From contig CAZTSJ010000038.1 in assembly GCA_964616875.1 (NCBI GenBank), forward strand, positions 1 through 12,733: a stretch of 12,733 bases of DNA, written 5' to 3'. Position 1 is the first letter of the stretch. The number at the start of each line of letters is the position of its first letter. A program made the position numbers and the translations under genes. The DNA is from RBG-16-66-20 sp964616875. Lineage in GTDB: Bacteria > Pseudomonadota > Gammaproteobacteria > Burkholderiales > SG8-39. This document shows, in pieces, positions 1 to 6,570 of this stretch. Under the pieces are notes generated by a model that had not been told where the DNA came from, did no database searches, and was given only the letters and a program-made list of their open reading frames with translations.

Positions 1-1
1 C

Positions 2-1066
2 GTCTCCTGCCCGATCTCGAACCTGGTGCTGGGCGGCTACTCGAACATGCAGGAGATCAGCCACGGCTATGACGGGCTGCAGCGCCACGGCGTGCAGGTG
101 GTGCGCGACGAGGCGACCGCCATCGACCCGGCGAAGAAGACGGTGCGCACGGCGCGCGGCGGCGACATCGCCTATGAGCGCCTGGTCGTCTCGCCGGGCA
201 TCGACTTCACCTTCGGCGAAGTGCAGGGCTTCGAGGCCGCGATGAACTCGGGCCGCGTGCTGCATGCCTGGAAGGCGGGCGCGCAGACCGTGGAACTGCG
301 CCGGCAGCTAGAGCAGATGCGCGACGGCGGCGTCTACATACTGTCCATCCCGCTGGCGCCCTACCGCTGCCCGCCGGGACCGTACGAGCGCGCCAGCATG
401 GTCGCGGCGTACTTCAAGCAGGCCAAGCCGCGCTCCAAGGTGCTGGTGCTCGACGCCAATCCGGACGTGACTTCGAAGGCGGGCCTGTTCAAGGCCGCCT
501 GGAAGGACCTCTACCCCGGCATCCTCGAGTATCGCGGCAACGCCAAGGCGGTCGGGGTCGATCCGGCCGGCATGACCGTCAAGCTGGAAGTGGAAGACAT
601 CAAGGGCGACGTGCTCAACGTCGTGCCGCCGCACCGCGCCGGCAACATCGCGCAGCAGGCGGGGCTGATCACCACCAACAACCGCTGGTGCGACGTGGAC
701 TGGCGCACCATGGAGTCGAAGAAAGTGCCGGGCATCCACGTGCTGGGCGACGCCACGCTTTCGGCGCCGGGCATGCCCAAGTCGGGCAGCATGGCGAACA
801 ATCACGCCAAGATCGCGGCCGCCGCGATCGTCGGCGTGCTAAGCGGGCGCGGCGCGGGCTCGGAGCCCAAGATCATCAACACCTGCTACAGCTTCGTGTC
901 GCAGAAGGAAGCGATCCGCGTTTCCTCGGTCCACGAGTGGGACGCGGGCCAGGGCACGCTCATAGCGGTGAAGGGATCGGGCGGGGTTTCCGCCGCGCGC
1001 AGCGAAGCCGAGGGCACCTACGCCTGGAACTGGGCCCGTACGATCTGGGCTGACAGCCTGGCTTAG
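2..1066 (+). CDS. fccB: Flavocytochrome c sulfide dehydrogenase, FAD subunit (5' end missing)
   Basis: This is the C-terminal part (354 visible codons) of the FAD subunit that, in this family, oxidises sulfide in the periplasm and passes electrons to a c-type cytochrome subunit (FccA). The reading frame is open from base 2, so the true start lies outside the window. Visible residue 3 is a Cys in VSCPISN, which fits the Cys that covalently holds the FAD. Visible Cys123 (YRCPPGP) and Cys295 (INTCYSF) fit the redox-active disulfide. The spacings of 120 and 172 residues are close to those of Allochromatium vinosum FccB (Cys42, Cys161, Cys337, from memory). A GxHVLGDAT flavin-contact segment lies near residues 244-252. 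The gene converges on dut; its TAG stop overlaps the dut stop. No fccA is visible, but it could lie upstream. A SoxF-type relative is the main alternative. Confidence 0.9.
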   Translation, partial: VSCPISNLVLGGYSNMQEISHGYDGLQRHGVQVVRDEATAIDPAKKTVRTARGGDIAYERLVVSPGIDFTFGEVQGFEAAMNSGRVLHAWKAGAQTVELRRQLEQMRDGGVYILSIPLAPYRCPPGPYERASMVAAYFKQAKPRSKVLVLDANPDVTSKAGLFKAAWKDLYPGILEYRGNAKAVGVDPAGMTVKLEVEDIKGDVLNVVPPHRAGNIAQQAGLITTNNRWCDVDWRTMESKKVPGIHVLGDATLSAPGMPKSGSMANNHAKIAAAAIVGVLSGRGAGSEPKIINTCYSFVSQKEAIRVSSVHEWDAGQGTLIAVKGSGGVSAARSEAEGTYAWNWARTIWADSLA

Positions 1067-1512
1067 CTTTTTCCCGTACTGCCGAATCCTCCAGCCCCGC
1101 GGCTGGAGGTCTGGAATTCCTCGACCACGTTGAATTCCACTTGCTGCACCGGCACCACCACCAGCTGCGCGATGCGGTCCATCGGCTGCACCGTGAACGC
1201 GGCAGCGCCGCGATTCCACAGGGAGACCATCAGCGGCCCCTGGTAGTCGGAATCGATGAGGCCGACCAGGTTGCCGAGGACGATGCCGTTCTTCGCGCCG
1301 AGCCCCGAGCGCGGCAGAATGATTGCGGCGAAACCCGGATCACCGATGTGGATCGCGATGCCCGTGGGCACCAGCTGGCTGTCGCCAGGCTTGAGCTCCA
1401 GCGCCGCGTCCAGGCAGGCGCGCAGGTCGAGGCCGGCGGCGCCGGCAGAACCGTAGCTGGGGAGCATGTCGCGGATCCTCGCATCGAGGATCTTCACGTC
1501 CAGCTTGCGCAA
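1063..1512 (-). CDS. dut: dUTP diphosphatase (dUTPase)
   Basis: It hydrolyses dUTP to dUMP and pyrophosphate, keeping uracil out of DNA and supplying dUMP for dTMP synthesis. The 149-residue protein has all five trimeric-dUTPase motifs: SAGAAGLDLRA (22-32), PRSGLGAKNG (67-76), GLIDSDYQG with the catalytic Asp (84-92), RIAQLVVVP further on, and the C-terminal RGAGGFGSTG arm. I chose a TTG start at 1512 because it gives MRKLDVKILD, which aligns with the E. coli N-terminus MKKIDVKILD. It begins one base after the coaBC stop (TAA-C-TTG). No ATG is available before residue 16. A GTG at 1497 (MKILD) is the alternative. No clear Shine-Dalgarno precedes the TTG, so translation probably depends on coupling to coaBC. 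The longer open frame up to 1614 lies inside coaBC and is unlikely to be used. Confidence 0.95.
   Translation of the reverse strand: MRKLDVKILDARIRDMLPSYGSAGAAGLDLRACLDAALELKPGDSQLVPTGIAIHIGDPGFAAIILPRSGLGAKNGIVLGNLVGLIDSDYQGPLMVSLWNRGAAAFTVQPMDRIAQLVVVPVQQVEFNVVEEFQTSSRGAGGFGSTGKS
1088..1109. repeat. Perfect 9-bp inverted repeat with 4-base loop
   Basis: CCTCCAGCC at 1088-1096 and GGCTGGAGG at 1101-1109 are exact reverse complements separated by CCGC. The element lies in the last codons of dut (the motif 5 arm) and begins 22 bases past the fccB stop. No T-run follows it on either strand, so it does not look like a classical intrinsic terminator. It could fold in the 3' end of the fccB transcript. 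Confidence 0.6.
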
Positions 1513-1513
1513 G

Positions 1514-2710
1514 TTAGCGCTTTGTTTTCTGCAGCATGCCGGCCACGTGGGCCAGCAGCTTGCGGGCCTGTTCCAGCTTGGGGCCGCGCCCGAGCGAATG
1601 CCTGCCGCGCGCATCGAACAGCGTGATCGCGTTGTCGTCGGCGCCCAGCGCGCTCTGCACCAGGTTCGCCGCGATCAGCGGCACGCCTTTCTTCACACGC
1701 TTGGCCTTCGCGTTCGCGTCCAGCTTTTCGCTCTCGGCGGCGAAGCCGACGCAGAAGGGCGCGTTCCGGCGCGCCGCGACCCAGGCGAGGATGTCGGGAT
1801 TCTCCTCGAACTCGAGCACCGGGGTGCGGCCGTTCACCTTCTTGATCTTCTGGTCGGAGGACTTTTTCACCTTCCAGTCGGCGACCGCGGCGACTGATAT
1901 GAAGATGTCGCTGCGTGCCACGGCGGTCTTCACCGCCTCGAACATCTGCTGGGCGCTGCGCACGTTGACGCGCTCGACGCCTGCGGGAGTTTCCAGCGCC
2001 ACCGGCCCGCTGACCAGCGTGACTCTGGCGCCCGCTTCGCGCGCCGCACGCGCCACCGCGTAGCCCATCTTGCCCGAGCTGGAATTGGTGAGCACGCGCA
2101 CCGGATCGATCTTCTCTTCGGTCGGTCCCGCGGTCACCAGCACGCGCTTGCCCGCGAGCAGCTTGGGCCCGAACCAGGCCTCGACCTCGGCCAGGATCTG
2201 CTCCGGTTCGAGCATGCGCCCCATGCCGGTCTCGCCGCAGGCCTGATCGCCCTCGGCGGGACCCGCGAAGGCGATGCCATCGGCGCGCAGGCTGGCAAGG
2301 TTGCGTTGCGTCGCCGGGTTGTCCCACATCTCCACGTTCATCGCCGGCGCGACCATCAGTCCGCAACGCCGCGCCAGCACCAGCGTCGAGAGCAGGTCAT
2401 CGGCCAGGCCGAGCGCGATCTTGGCGAGGAAGTCCGCGCTCGCCGGCGCCACCAGGACGAGGTCGCGATCGCGCGACAGCTCGATGTGCGACATGTTGTC
2501 GGCGATGCGCGGATCCCAGAGGTCGGTCCACACGGTCTGGCCGCTCAGCGCCTGCATTGTTACGGGAGTGACGAACCGGGTCGCCGCCTCGCTCATGGCG
2601 ACGCGCACGTCGCAGCCGGCCTTGCTCAGGGCGCGCGCCAGCACCGCCGCCTTGTAGGCTGCGATACCGCCGGAGACGCCGAGCAAAATCCGCTTCCCCT
2701 TCAAGGTCAT
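1514..2710 (-). CDS. coaBC: Bifunctional phosphopantothenoylcysteine decarboxylase / phosphopantothenate-cysteine ligase
   Basis: This cytoplasmic enzyme performs two steps of coenzyme A synthesis: CTP-dependent ligation of cysteine to 4'-phosphopantothenate (CoaB), then FMN-dependent decarboxylation to 4'-phosphopantetheine (CoaC). The N-terminal CoaC half shows the flavin-binding SGGIAAYK (13-20), the catalytic His in NMSHIELS (His75), the PAMNVEMW substrate motif (122-129) and the active-site Cys in GDQACGETGMGRM (Cys158). The CoaB half begins near residue 187 with GKRVLVTAGPTEEKID and has the SSSGKMG loop (210-216) and the KIKK lysines (288-291), one of which should be the ligase lysine. 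The length of 398 residues is normal. The ATG at 2710 gives the expected N-terminus. It is divergent from radC and followed by dut with a one-base gap, as in E. coli. A TACAAT hexamer on the minus strand at 2744-2749 could be its -10 box, but no good -35 is seen. Confidence 0.97.
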   Translation of the reverse strand: MTLKGKRILLGVSGGIAAYKAAVLARALSKAGCDVRVAMSEAATRFVTPVTMQALSGQTVWTDLWDPRIADNMSHIELSRDRDLVLVAPASADFLAKIALGLADDLLSTLVLARRCGLMVAPAMNVEMWDNPATQRNLASLRADGIAFAGPAEGDQACGETGMGRMLEPEQILAEVEAWFGPKLLAGKRVLVTAGPTEEKIDPVRVLTNSSSGKMGYAVARAAREAGARVTLVSGPVALETPAGVERVNVRSAQQMFEAVKTAVARSDIFISVAAVADWKVKKSSDQKIKKVNGRTPVLEFEENPDILAWVAARRNAPFCVGFAAESEKLDANAKAKRVKKGVPLIAANLVQSALGADDNAITLFDARGRHSLGRGPKLEQARKLLAHVAGMLQKTKR

Positions 2711-2764
2711 CCGACCGATAGCCCTGAGCGTTGAGGGATGAGGATTGTAGAGGAAACAGGGGAT

Positions 2765-3430
2765 ATGGCCATTTCGGACTGGCCGCTCGCGGAACGGCCC
2801 CGCGAACGGCTCCTGGCGCAGGGCGCGGGTTCACTGAGCGACGCGGAGCTGCTCGCCGTGATCTTGCGCACCGGCTTGCCGGGCAAGAGCGCAGTGGAGC
2901 TCGGGCGCGATCTTCTGGAGAGGTTCAAGGGGGTCGCCGGCCTGTTCGCTTCGGACCTCAGGAACGTGAAAGGGCTCGGACCGGCCAAGCGCGCGCAGTT
3001 CGAGGCGGTGATGGAACTCGCCCGTCGCAGCCTCAAGGAAGACCTGCGATCGGCCAGCGCCCTCACCTCACCGGGTGCGGTGAGGGACTACCTGCGGCTC
3101 GCGATCGCGGACCGCGAGCACGAGGTCTTCGTCTGCCTCTGGCTCGATGCCCAGCACCGCATGCTCGCCTGCGCAGAGCTGTTTCGCGGCACGCTCACGC
3201 AGACCTCGGTCTACCCGCGCGAAATCGTCAAGGCAGGCCTCAAGGCAAATGCCGCGGCGGTGATCTTCGCCCACAACCATCCATCGGGCGTCGCGCAGCC
3301 CAGCCAAGCCGACGAATTGCTGACGCGCAACCTGAAGGAGGCGCTGTCCCTCGTCGACATCAAGGTGCTCGATCACTTCATCGTGGCAGGCCACCAGACC
3401 CTCTCCTTCGCCGAGCGCGGACTGCTATGA
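2765..3430 (+). CDS. radC: RadC family JAB/MPN-domain protein
   Basis: RadC proteins were named for DNA repair, but their biochemical role is unsettled. This 221-residue protein has an N-terminal helix-hairpin-helix segment (LRNVKGLGPAKRAQFE, 65-80) followed by a JAMM-type metal site: HNHPSG at 170-175, giving H170-x-H172-x7-S180-x2-D183, a complete motif. I chose the ATG at 2765 (MAISDWPLAERPRERLL) because RadC family members usually start this way. An AGAGGA lies 10 bases upstream. The in-frame ATG at 2738 would add nine residues, but its only purine-rich sequence directly abuts the codon. The gene is divergent from coaBC and followed by rpmB, the E. coli order. The TGA stop lies just before the TATAAT of the rpmB promoter. 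Confidence 0.95.
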   Translation: MAISDWPLAERPRERLLAQGAGSLSDAELLAVILRTGLPGKSAVELGRDLLERFKGVAGLFASDLRNVKGLGPAKRAQFEAVMELARRSLKEDLRSASALTSPGAVRDYLRLAIADREHEVFVCLWLDAQHRMLACAELFRGTLTQTSVYPREIVKAGLKANAAAVIFAHNHPSGVAQPSQADELLTRNLKEALSLVDIKVLDHFIVAGHQTLSFAERGLL

Positions 3431-3452
3431 AGTGCCTGTTTTAGCGTATAAT
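3424..3452 (+). promoter_or_regulatory. Candidate promoter for rpmB-rpmG
   Basis: A perfect TATAAT -10 box lies at 3447-3452, 34 bases before the rpmB ATG. No recognisable TTGACA-like -35 is present at the right distance (3424-3429 reads gctatg), so the call rests on the -10 box and its position. The -35 area overlaps the end of radC. Confidence 0.55.
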
Positions 3453-3485
3453 TCGCCCCCTTTGCGCGCCACCTCGGAGTTAGCA

Positions 3486-3731
3486 ATGCCTCGGATTTGC
3501 GATGTCACCGGCAAAAAGCCGATGAAAGGTCACCTGGTCTCGCACGCGAACAACAAGACCATCCGCACCTTCCTGCCCAACCTGCACTACCGTCGTTTCT
3601 GGCTCGAGACCGAGCGCCGCTGGGTGCGGCTGCGCGTCTCGACCTCGGGGCTGCGGCGCATCGACAAGCTCGGCCTGGAGGCAGTGCTGGCCGAAATCAA
3701 GGCGAAGAAAAAGGAAAAGGCGAAAGCCTGA
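3486..3731 (+). CDS. rpmB: Large ribosomal subunit protein bL28
   Basis: This is a structural protein of the 50S ribosomal subunit. The 81-residue product starts MPRICDVTGKKPMKGHLVSH and contains the family hallmarks FLPNLHYRRFW and WVRLRVSTSGLRRIDKLG, ending in a Lys-rich tail. The length is close to the usual 78 residues. The ATG at 3486 is preceded by GGAG at 3476-3479, six bases away. An upstream open frame from 3432 runs through the promoter and is not the real start. It is followed after 10 bases by rpmG, so the two form the usual L28-L33 pair. The TATAAT upstream suggests that they can be transcribed independently of radC. Confidence 0.98.
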   Translation: MPRICDVTGKKPMKGHLVSHANNKTIRTFLPNLHYRRFWLETERRWVRLRVSTSGLRRIDKLGLEAVLAEIKAKKKEKAKA

Positions 3732-3741
3732 GGAGCCCGCG

Positions 3742-3897
3742 ATGCGCGAAAAAATCAAGCTTGAATCCTCGGCCGGCACCGGCCACTACTACACCACCAC
3801 CAAGAACAAGCGCACCAAGCCCGAGAAGATCGAAATGATGAAATTCGATCCGAAGGCGCGCAAGCACGTCATGTACAAGGAAGGCAAGATCAAGTAG
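3742..3897 (+). CDS. rpmG: Large ribosomal subunit protein bL33
   Basis: This is a small 50S ribosomal subunit protein of 51 residues, starting MREKIKLESSAGTGHYYTTT and ending YKEGKIK, nearly colinear with E. coli L33. It has no Cys residues, so it is the zinc-free (C-minus) form, which is usual for proteobacteria and does not respond to zinc supply as the C-plus paralogue does. AGGAG at 3731-3735 overlaps the rpmB stop and sits six bases before the ATG, which fits cotranslation with rpmB. A strong terminator follows 18 bases after the stop. Confidence 0.98.
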   Translation: MREKIKLESSAGTGHYYTTTKNKRTKPEKIEMMKFDPKARKHVMYKEGKIK

Positions 3898-3915
3898 TCC
3901 GGATCTGCCTGAAAT

Positions 3916-3944
3916 AAAAAAGCCCGCTCGCAGCGGGCTTTTTT
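3916..3944. terminator. Bidirectional intrinsic terminator
   Basis: AGCCCGCT (3921-3928) and AGCGGGCT (3932-3939) form a perfect 8-bp GC-rich stem around a three-base loop. It is extended by an A-run on the left and a T-run on the right (to 3945). In each direction it ends in a U-tract, so it can terminate rpmB-rpmG on the plus strand and the desaturase gene on the minus strand, whose stop is at 3962. Confidence 0.92.
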
Positions 3945-3961
3945 TATTGTGTAGTAATCAC

Positions 3962-5137
3962 TCAGGCATAACTGCGCAGGCGGTGGCTGAATTCCACCAG
4001 CGGCGTGACGCCGCTGGTCTCGGCCTTGTGGCACCAGTCCTGCAGCCGCTTGAGCAGCTGTTCGCGCGAGTCGCTCGAACGCGCCCACAGCGCCGCGAGT
4101 TCGTCGCGCATCGCGATCGCCGTGGCCAGCGCCTTCGAATTCTTCACCGCTTCGGCGAGCCGCGCGCGCTCAGCTTCGGTGAGCCGCTGCAAGCGCGCGA
4201 AATAGCGCTTCGCCGGCTTCAGCGCCTCGGCTTCCTGCGACCACTGCCCCAGGCGGTCGATCTCCTGCAGGTAGGTGTGCTTGAGCGAGGTGGCATAGCG
4301 GGCGAGCACGTCGTAACGGTTGGCGATCACCGCCTCCAGCGTCTGCTCGTCGGCAACCGGTTTCGGATCGGAGAAACGCGGCGTCGGCGCCACCTTCTTC
4401 ACCGTGGCAAGCCCCGCCTCTTCGAGGGCGCGAATATAGGTCCAGCCGAGGTCGAACTCGTACCACTTCAGGGAAAACTTGGCCGAGGCCGGGTAGGCGT
4501 GGTGGTTGTTGTGCAGTTCCTCGCCGCCGATCAGCATGCCGATCGGCGACATGTTGCGGCTCGCGTCCGGCGCGGGGACATCCCAGTTGCGGTAGCCCCA
4601 GAAATGGCCGACGCCGTTGATCACGCCGGCGGCCCAGAACGGAATCCAGGCGATCTGCACGATCAGGATGATCGCACCGGGGATCAGGCCGAAGAGCGCG
4701 ATGTTGACCGCGCCCATCAGCCACAGGCCGAGCACCGAGTGGCGCGCGTAGACGTTGCGCTCGACCCAGTCTTCCGGCGTGCCATGGCCGTAACGCTCCA
4801 TGGTCTCGGGGTAATGCGATTCCTTCACATACAGCAGCACTCCTGTCCACAGCACGCGGTTGATCCCATGGACCTGCGGGCTGTGCGGGTCGTCTTCGGT
4901 CTCGCACTTGGCGTGGTGCTTGCGGTGGATCGCGGTCCATTCCTTGGTGACCATGCCGGTGGTGAGCCAGAGCCAGAGGCGGAAGAAATGCGCGACCACA
5001 GGGTGCAGGTCCAGCGCCCGATGTGCCTGATTCCGATGGAGATAAATGGTTACCGCGGCAATCGTGATGTGCGTGAGGCCCAGCGCGATCAGCACCAATC
5101 CCCACCAGGGAAGGTCCAGCAAGCCGTTGAATAGCAT
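3962..5137 (-). CDS. Membrane acyl-CoA / fatty acid desaturase
   Basis: This is a diiron membrane desaturase that, in this family, introduces a cis double bond (commonly delta-9) into fatty acyl chains using O2 and an electron donor. The three histidine boxes are all present: HRNQAHR (34-40), HRKHH (71-75) and HNNHH (209-213). Hydrophobic segments near residues 12-33, 48-63 and 133-175 fit the usual membrane core. The protein is 391 residues; after about residue 240 there is a charged, probably helical C-terminal region of about 150 residues. The ATG at 5137 has AAGG seven bases upstream. It is separated from rsmB by 194 non-coding bases and probably has its own promoter. Acyl-CoA versus phospholipid substrate and double-bond position cannot be decided from the sequence. 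Confidence 0.93.
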   Translation of the reverse strand: MLFNGLLDLPWWGLVLIALGLTHITIAAVTIYLHRNQAHRALDLHPVVAHFFRLWLWLTTGMVTKEWTAIHRKHHAKCETEDDPHSPQVHGINRVLWTGVLLYVKESHYPETMERYGHGTPEDWVERNVYARHSVLGLWLMGAVNIALFGLIPGAIILIVQIAWIPFWAAGVINGVGHFWGYRNWDVPAPDASRNMSPIGMLIGGEELHNNHHAYPASAKFSLKWYEFDLGWTYIRALEEAGLATVKKVAPTPRFSDPKPVADEQTLEAVIANRYDVLARYATSLKHTYLQEIDRLGQWSQEAEALKPAKRYFARLQRLTEAERARLAEAVKNSKALATAIAMRDELAALWARSSDSREQLLKRLQDWCHKAETSGVTPLVEFSHRLRSYA

Positions 5138-5226
5138 CAGGTGCCTTTGTTATGTCGTCTATTGCAGACGGGCCGAGCGGATTCTACGCGAACCTCAATC
5201 CCTTGTATCTTGAGAAAAGGTCAACT

Positions 5227-5243
5227 TGCTGCACTATTGCGCA
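5227..5243. promoter_or_regulatory. Candidate operator upstream of the desaturase
   Basis: TGCTGCACTATTGCGCA, about 90-106 bases upstream of the desaturase ATG. Its inner 14 bases (5230-5243) match their own reverse complement at 10 of 14 positions. The first nine bases match the element at 12151 before the phasin promoter. The regulator is unknown; chance cannot be excluded. Confidence 0.3.
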
Positions 5244-5255
5244 CTTGATCGGTGC

Positions 5256-5270
5256 TGTTGCCTTGCAACA
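5256..5270. promoter_or_regulatory. Perfect inverted repeat, possible operator
   Basis: TGTTGC and GCAACA are exact reverse complements around the three bases CTT. The site lies about 120 bases upstream of the desaturase start and 62 bases past the rsmB stop. It has no T-run, so an operator is more likely than a terminator. Confidence 0.35.
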
Positions 5271-5331
5271 TCCTAACCTCCCGCTGCGGAACGGGAATTT
5301 CGATCCCCGCAAACCGAAACTTGACAGCAAA

Positions 5332-6570
5332 TCAACGCTGACGCCGCTCGTAGGCGACGGCGAAGAAGCCGTCGGTGCCGTGGCGATGCGGCCACAGGCG
5401 CAGCCGCTCGCCGGTATCCACGCCGATGCGCTGCGCGGCCAGCAGCTGCGTGCAGGAAAGCGCCTGAAAATCCGCATGCTCCGCGGCAAAGCGATCGGCC
5501 ACCGCCTCGTTCTCCTCGGCGAGGATGCTGCAGGTTGCGTAGACAAGGCGCCCGCCGGGCTTGAGCAGCTTCGCGGCTGCCTTGAGGATCCGTGCTTGTT
5601 TCGCCGCCAGCTCCGCCACGGCGCTCTCGCCGTGGCGCCATTTCAGGTCCGGATTGCGCCGCAGCGTGCCGAAGCCACTGCAAGGCGCATCCACCAGCAC
5701 GCGGTCGAGCTTGCCTGCCAGTCGCTTCGCGCGGATATCGCCCTCGCCCGAGAGCACGATCGGATGCACGTTCGATATCCCCGCGCGCGCCGCGCGCGGC
5801 GCGAGTTCGCGCAGCCGCTTCTCCGATACGTCCATGGCATAGATGCGCCCGGCGCCGTGCATGAGCATCGACAGCGCGAGCGTTTTGCCGCCCGCGCCGG
5901 CGCAGAAATCCGCGACCATCTCGCCGCGCCGCGGCGCCAGCAGGTAGGCGAGCAGCTGGCTGCCCTCGTCCTGCACTTCCACCGAACCGTCCAGAAACAG
6001 CGCATGGCGGTTGATCTGCGGCTTGCCCTTCAAGCGGATGCCGGCAGGCGAATGCGGCGTCGGTGCCGCTTCCAGCGCAAGGCGATCGAGCGCTTCCTGC
6101 CTCGATAGCTTCGCCAGATTCACGCGCAGGTCGAGCGGCGCCGGGTTCAGCAGCCCGCGCGCGATCGCCATGGCTTCCGTGGCGCTGTATTCGGCAGCGA
6201 GGCGCAGCCAGAGCCAGTCGGGCACATCGGCCTGTACGGCCTGGGCAAAAGATTCGCTCTGCGCAGATTTGATGCGGGTGGCGAGCTCCGCGTCGCTGTC
6301 CTCGAGCGCTCTGCCGGACAGGCCGAAAACCCGGATCAGCGCGGCGATGGCGAGAGCGTGCGGCGCGGCGCTGCCGGCGGCCGCCTCGAGCGAGCGCTTG
6401 CGCCGCAGGACCGCGAACACGGTCTCGGCGATGAAGGCGCGGTCCTGCTGCCCGAGATTGCGATGGGCGCGGAAATAAGCCGACAAAGCCTGGTCCGCGG
6501 GGCGCGAGAAGCTCAGCAGTTCCGAGAGCGCCGTTACCGCATGGGTGAGCAATGCCCGGGTCGGCCTCAC
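5332..6570 (-). CDS. rsmB: 16S rRNA (cytosine(967)-C(5))-methyltransferase RsmB
   Basis: This SAM-dependent enzyme methylates C967 of 16S rRNA during 30S assembly. The 412-residue protein has an N-terminal helical NusB-like domain (about 1-140, with ADQALS and QQDRAFIAETVFAVLRR). The catalytic domain follows, with SAM-binding DFCAGAGGKT (221-230), DAPCSG (294-299, Cys297) and TCS (346-348, catalytic Cys347). The C-terminus has the GTDGFF segment typical of the family. E. coli RsmB is 429 residues. I chose the GTG at 6570 because the protein then begins just before the conserved domain and the codon overlaps the previous stop as GTGA. The much longer open frame up to 6909 is antisense-like and out of frame with the real upstream gene. 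It is the last gene of the operon. RsmF is an alternative, but the N-terminal domain favours RsmB. Confidence 0.93.
   Translation of the reverse strand: MRPTRALLTHAVTALSELLSFSRPADQALSAYFRAHRNLGQQDRAFIAETVFAVLRRKRSLEAAAGSAAPHALAIAALIRVFGLSGRALEDSDAELATRIKSAQSESFAQAVQADVPDWLWLRLAAEYSATEAMAIARGLLNPAPLDLRVNLAKLSRQEALDRLALEAAPTPHSPAGIRLKGKPQINRHALFLDGSVEVQDEGSQLLAYLLAPRRGEMVADFCAGAGGKTLALSMLMHGAGRIYAMDVSEKRLRELAPRAARAGISNVHPIVLSGEGDIRAKRLAGKLDRVLVDAPCSGFGTLRRNPDLKWRHGESAVAELAAKQARILKAAAKLLKPGGRLVYATCSILAEENEAVADRFAAEHADFQALSCTQLLAAQRIGVDTGERLRLWPHRHGTDGFFAVAYERRQR

Larger units (their letters stand above)
5138..5331. other. Intergenic region between rsmB and the desaturase gene
   Basis: This 194-base stretch has no gene that I can support and is visibly more AT-rich than its surroundings. 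It holds two dyad sequences, listed separately, and a possible minus-strand -10 box TAGAAT (5181-5186) with only a weak -35. A weak hairpin near 5290-5310 could attenuate rsmB transcription, but no T-run follows. It is probably the control region of the desaturase. Confidence 0.5.

Noticed and set aside
3432..3485. Upstream in-frame extension of rpmB
   Set aside because: It spans the TATAAT box and the ribosome site; bL28 starts at the ATG at 3486 with a good Shine-Dalgarno.
3947..5134. Long plus-strand open frame (395 codons) opposite the desaturase
   Set aside because: It is antisense to a gene with three intact His boxes, has an Arg/His/Asp-biased composition typical of GC-rich shadow frames, and shows no recognisable domain.
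5781..5803. Alternating CG/GC run that might form Z-DNA or a hairpin
   Set aside because: It encodes the Pro-Arg-Ala-Ala-Arg-Ala stretch of rsmB and is explained by codon bias in a GC-rich gene.
5152..6108. Long plus-strand open frame (318 codons) opposite rsmB
   Set aside because: It is antisense to the SAM-binding and catalytic motifs of rsmB, and its sequence is low-complexity Arg/Ala with no family resemblance.
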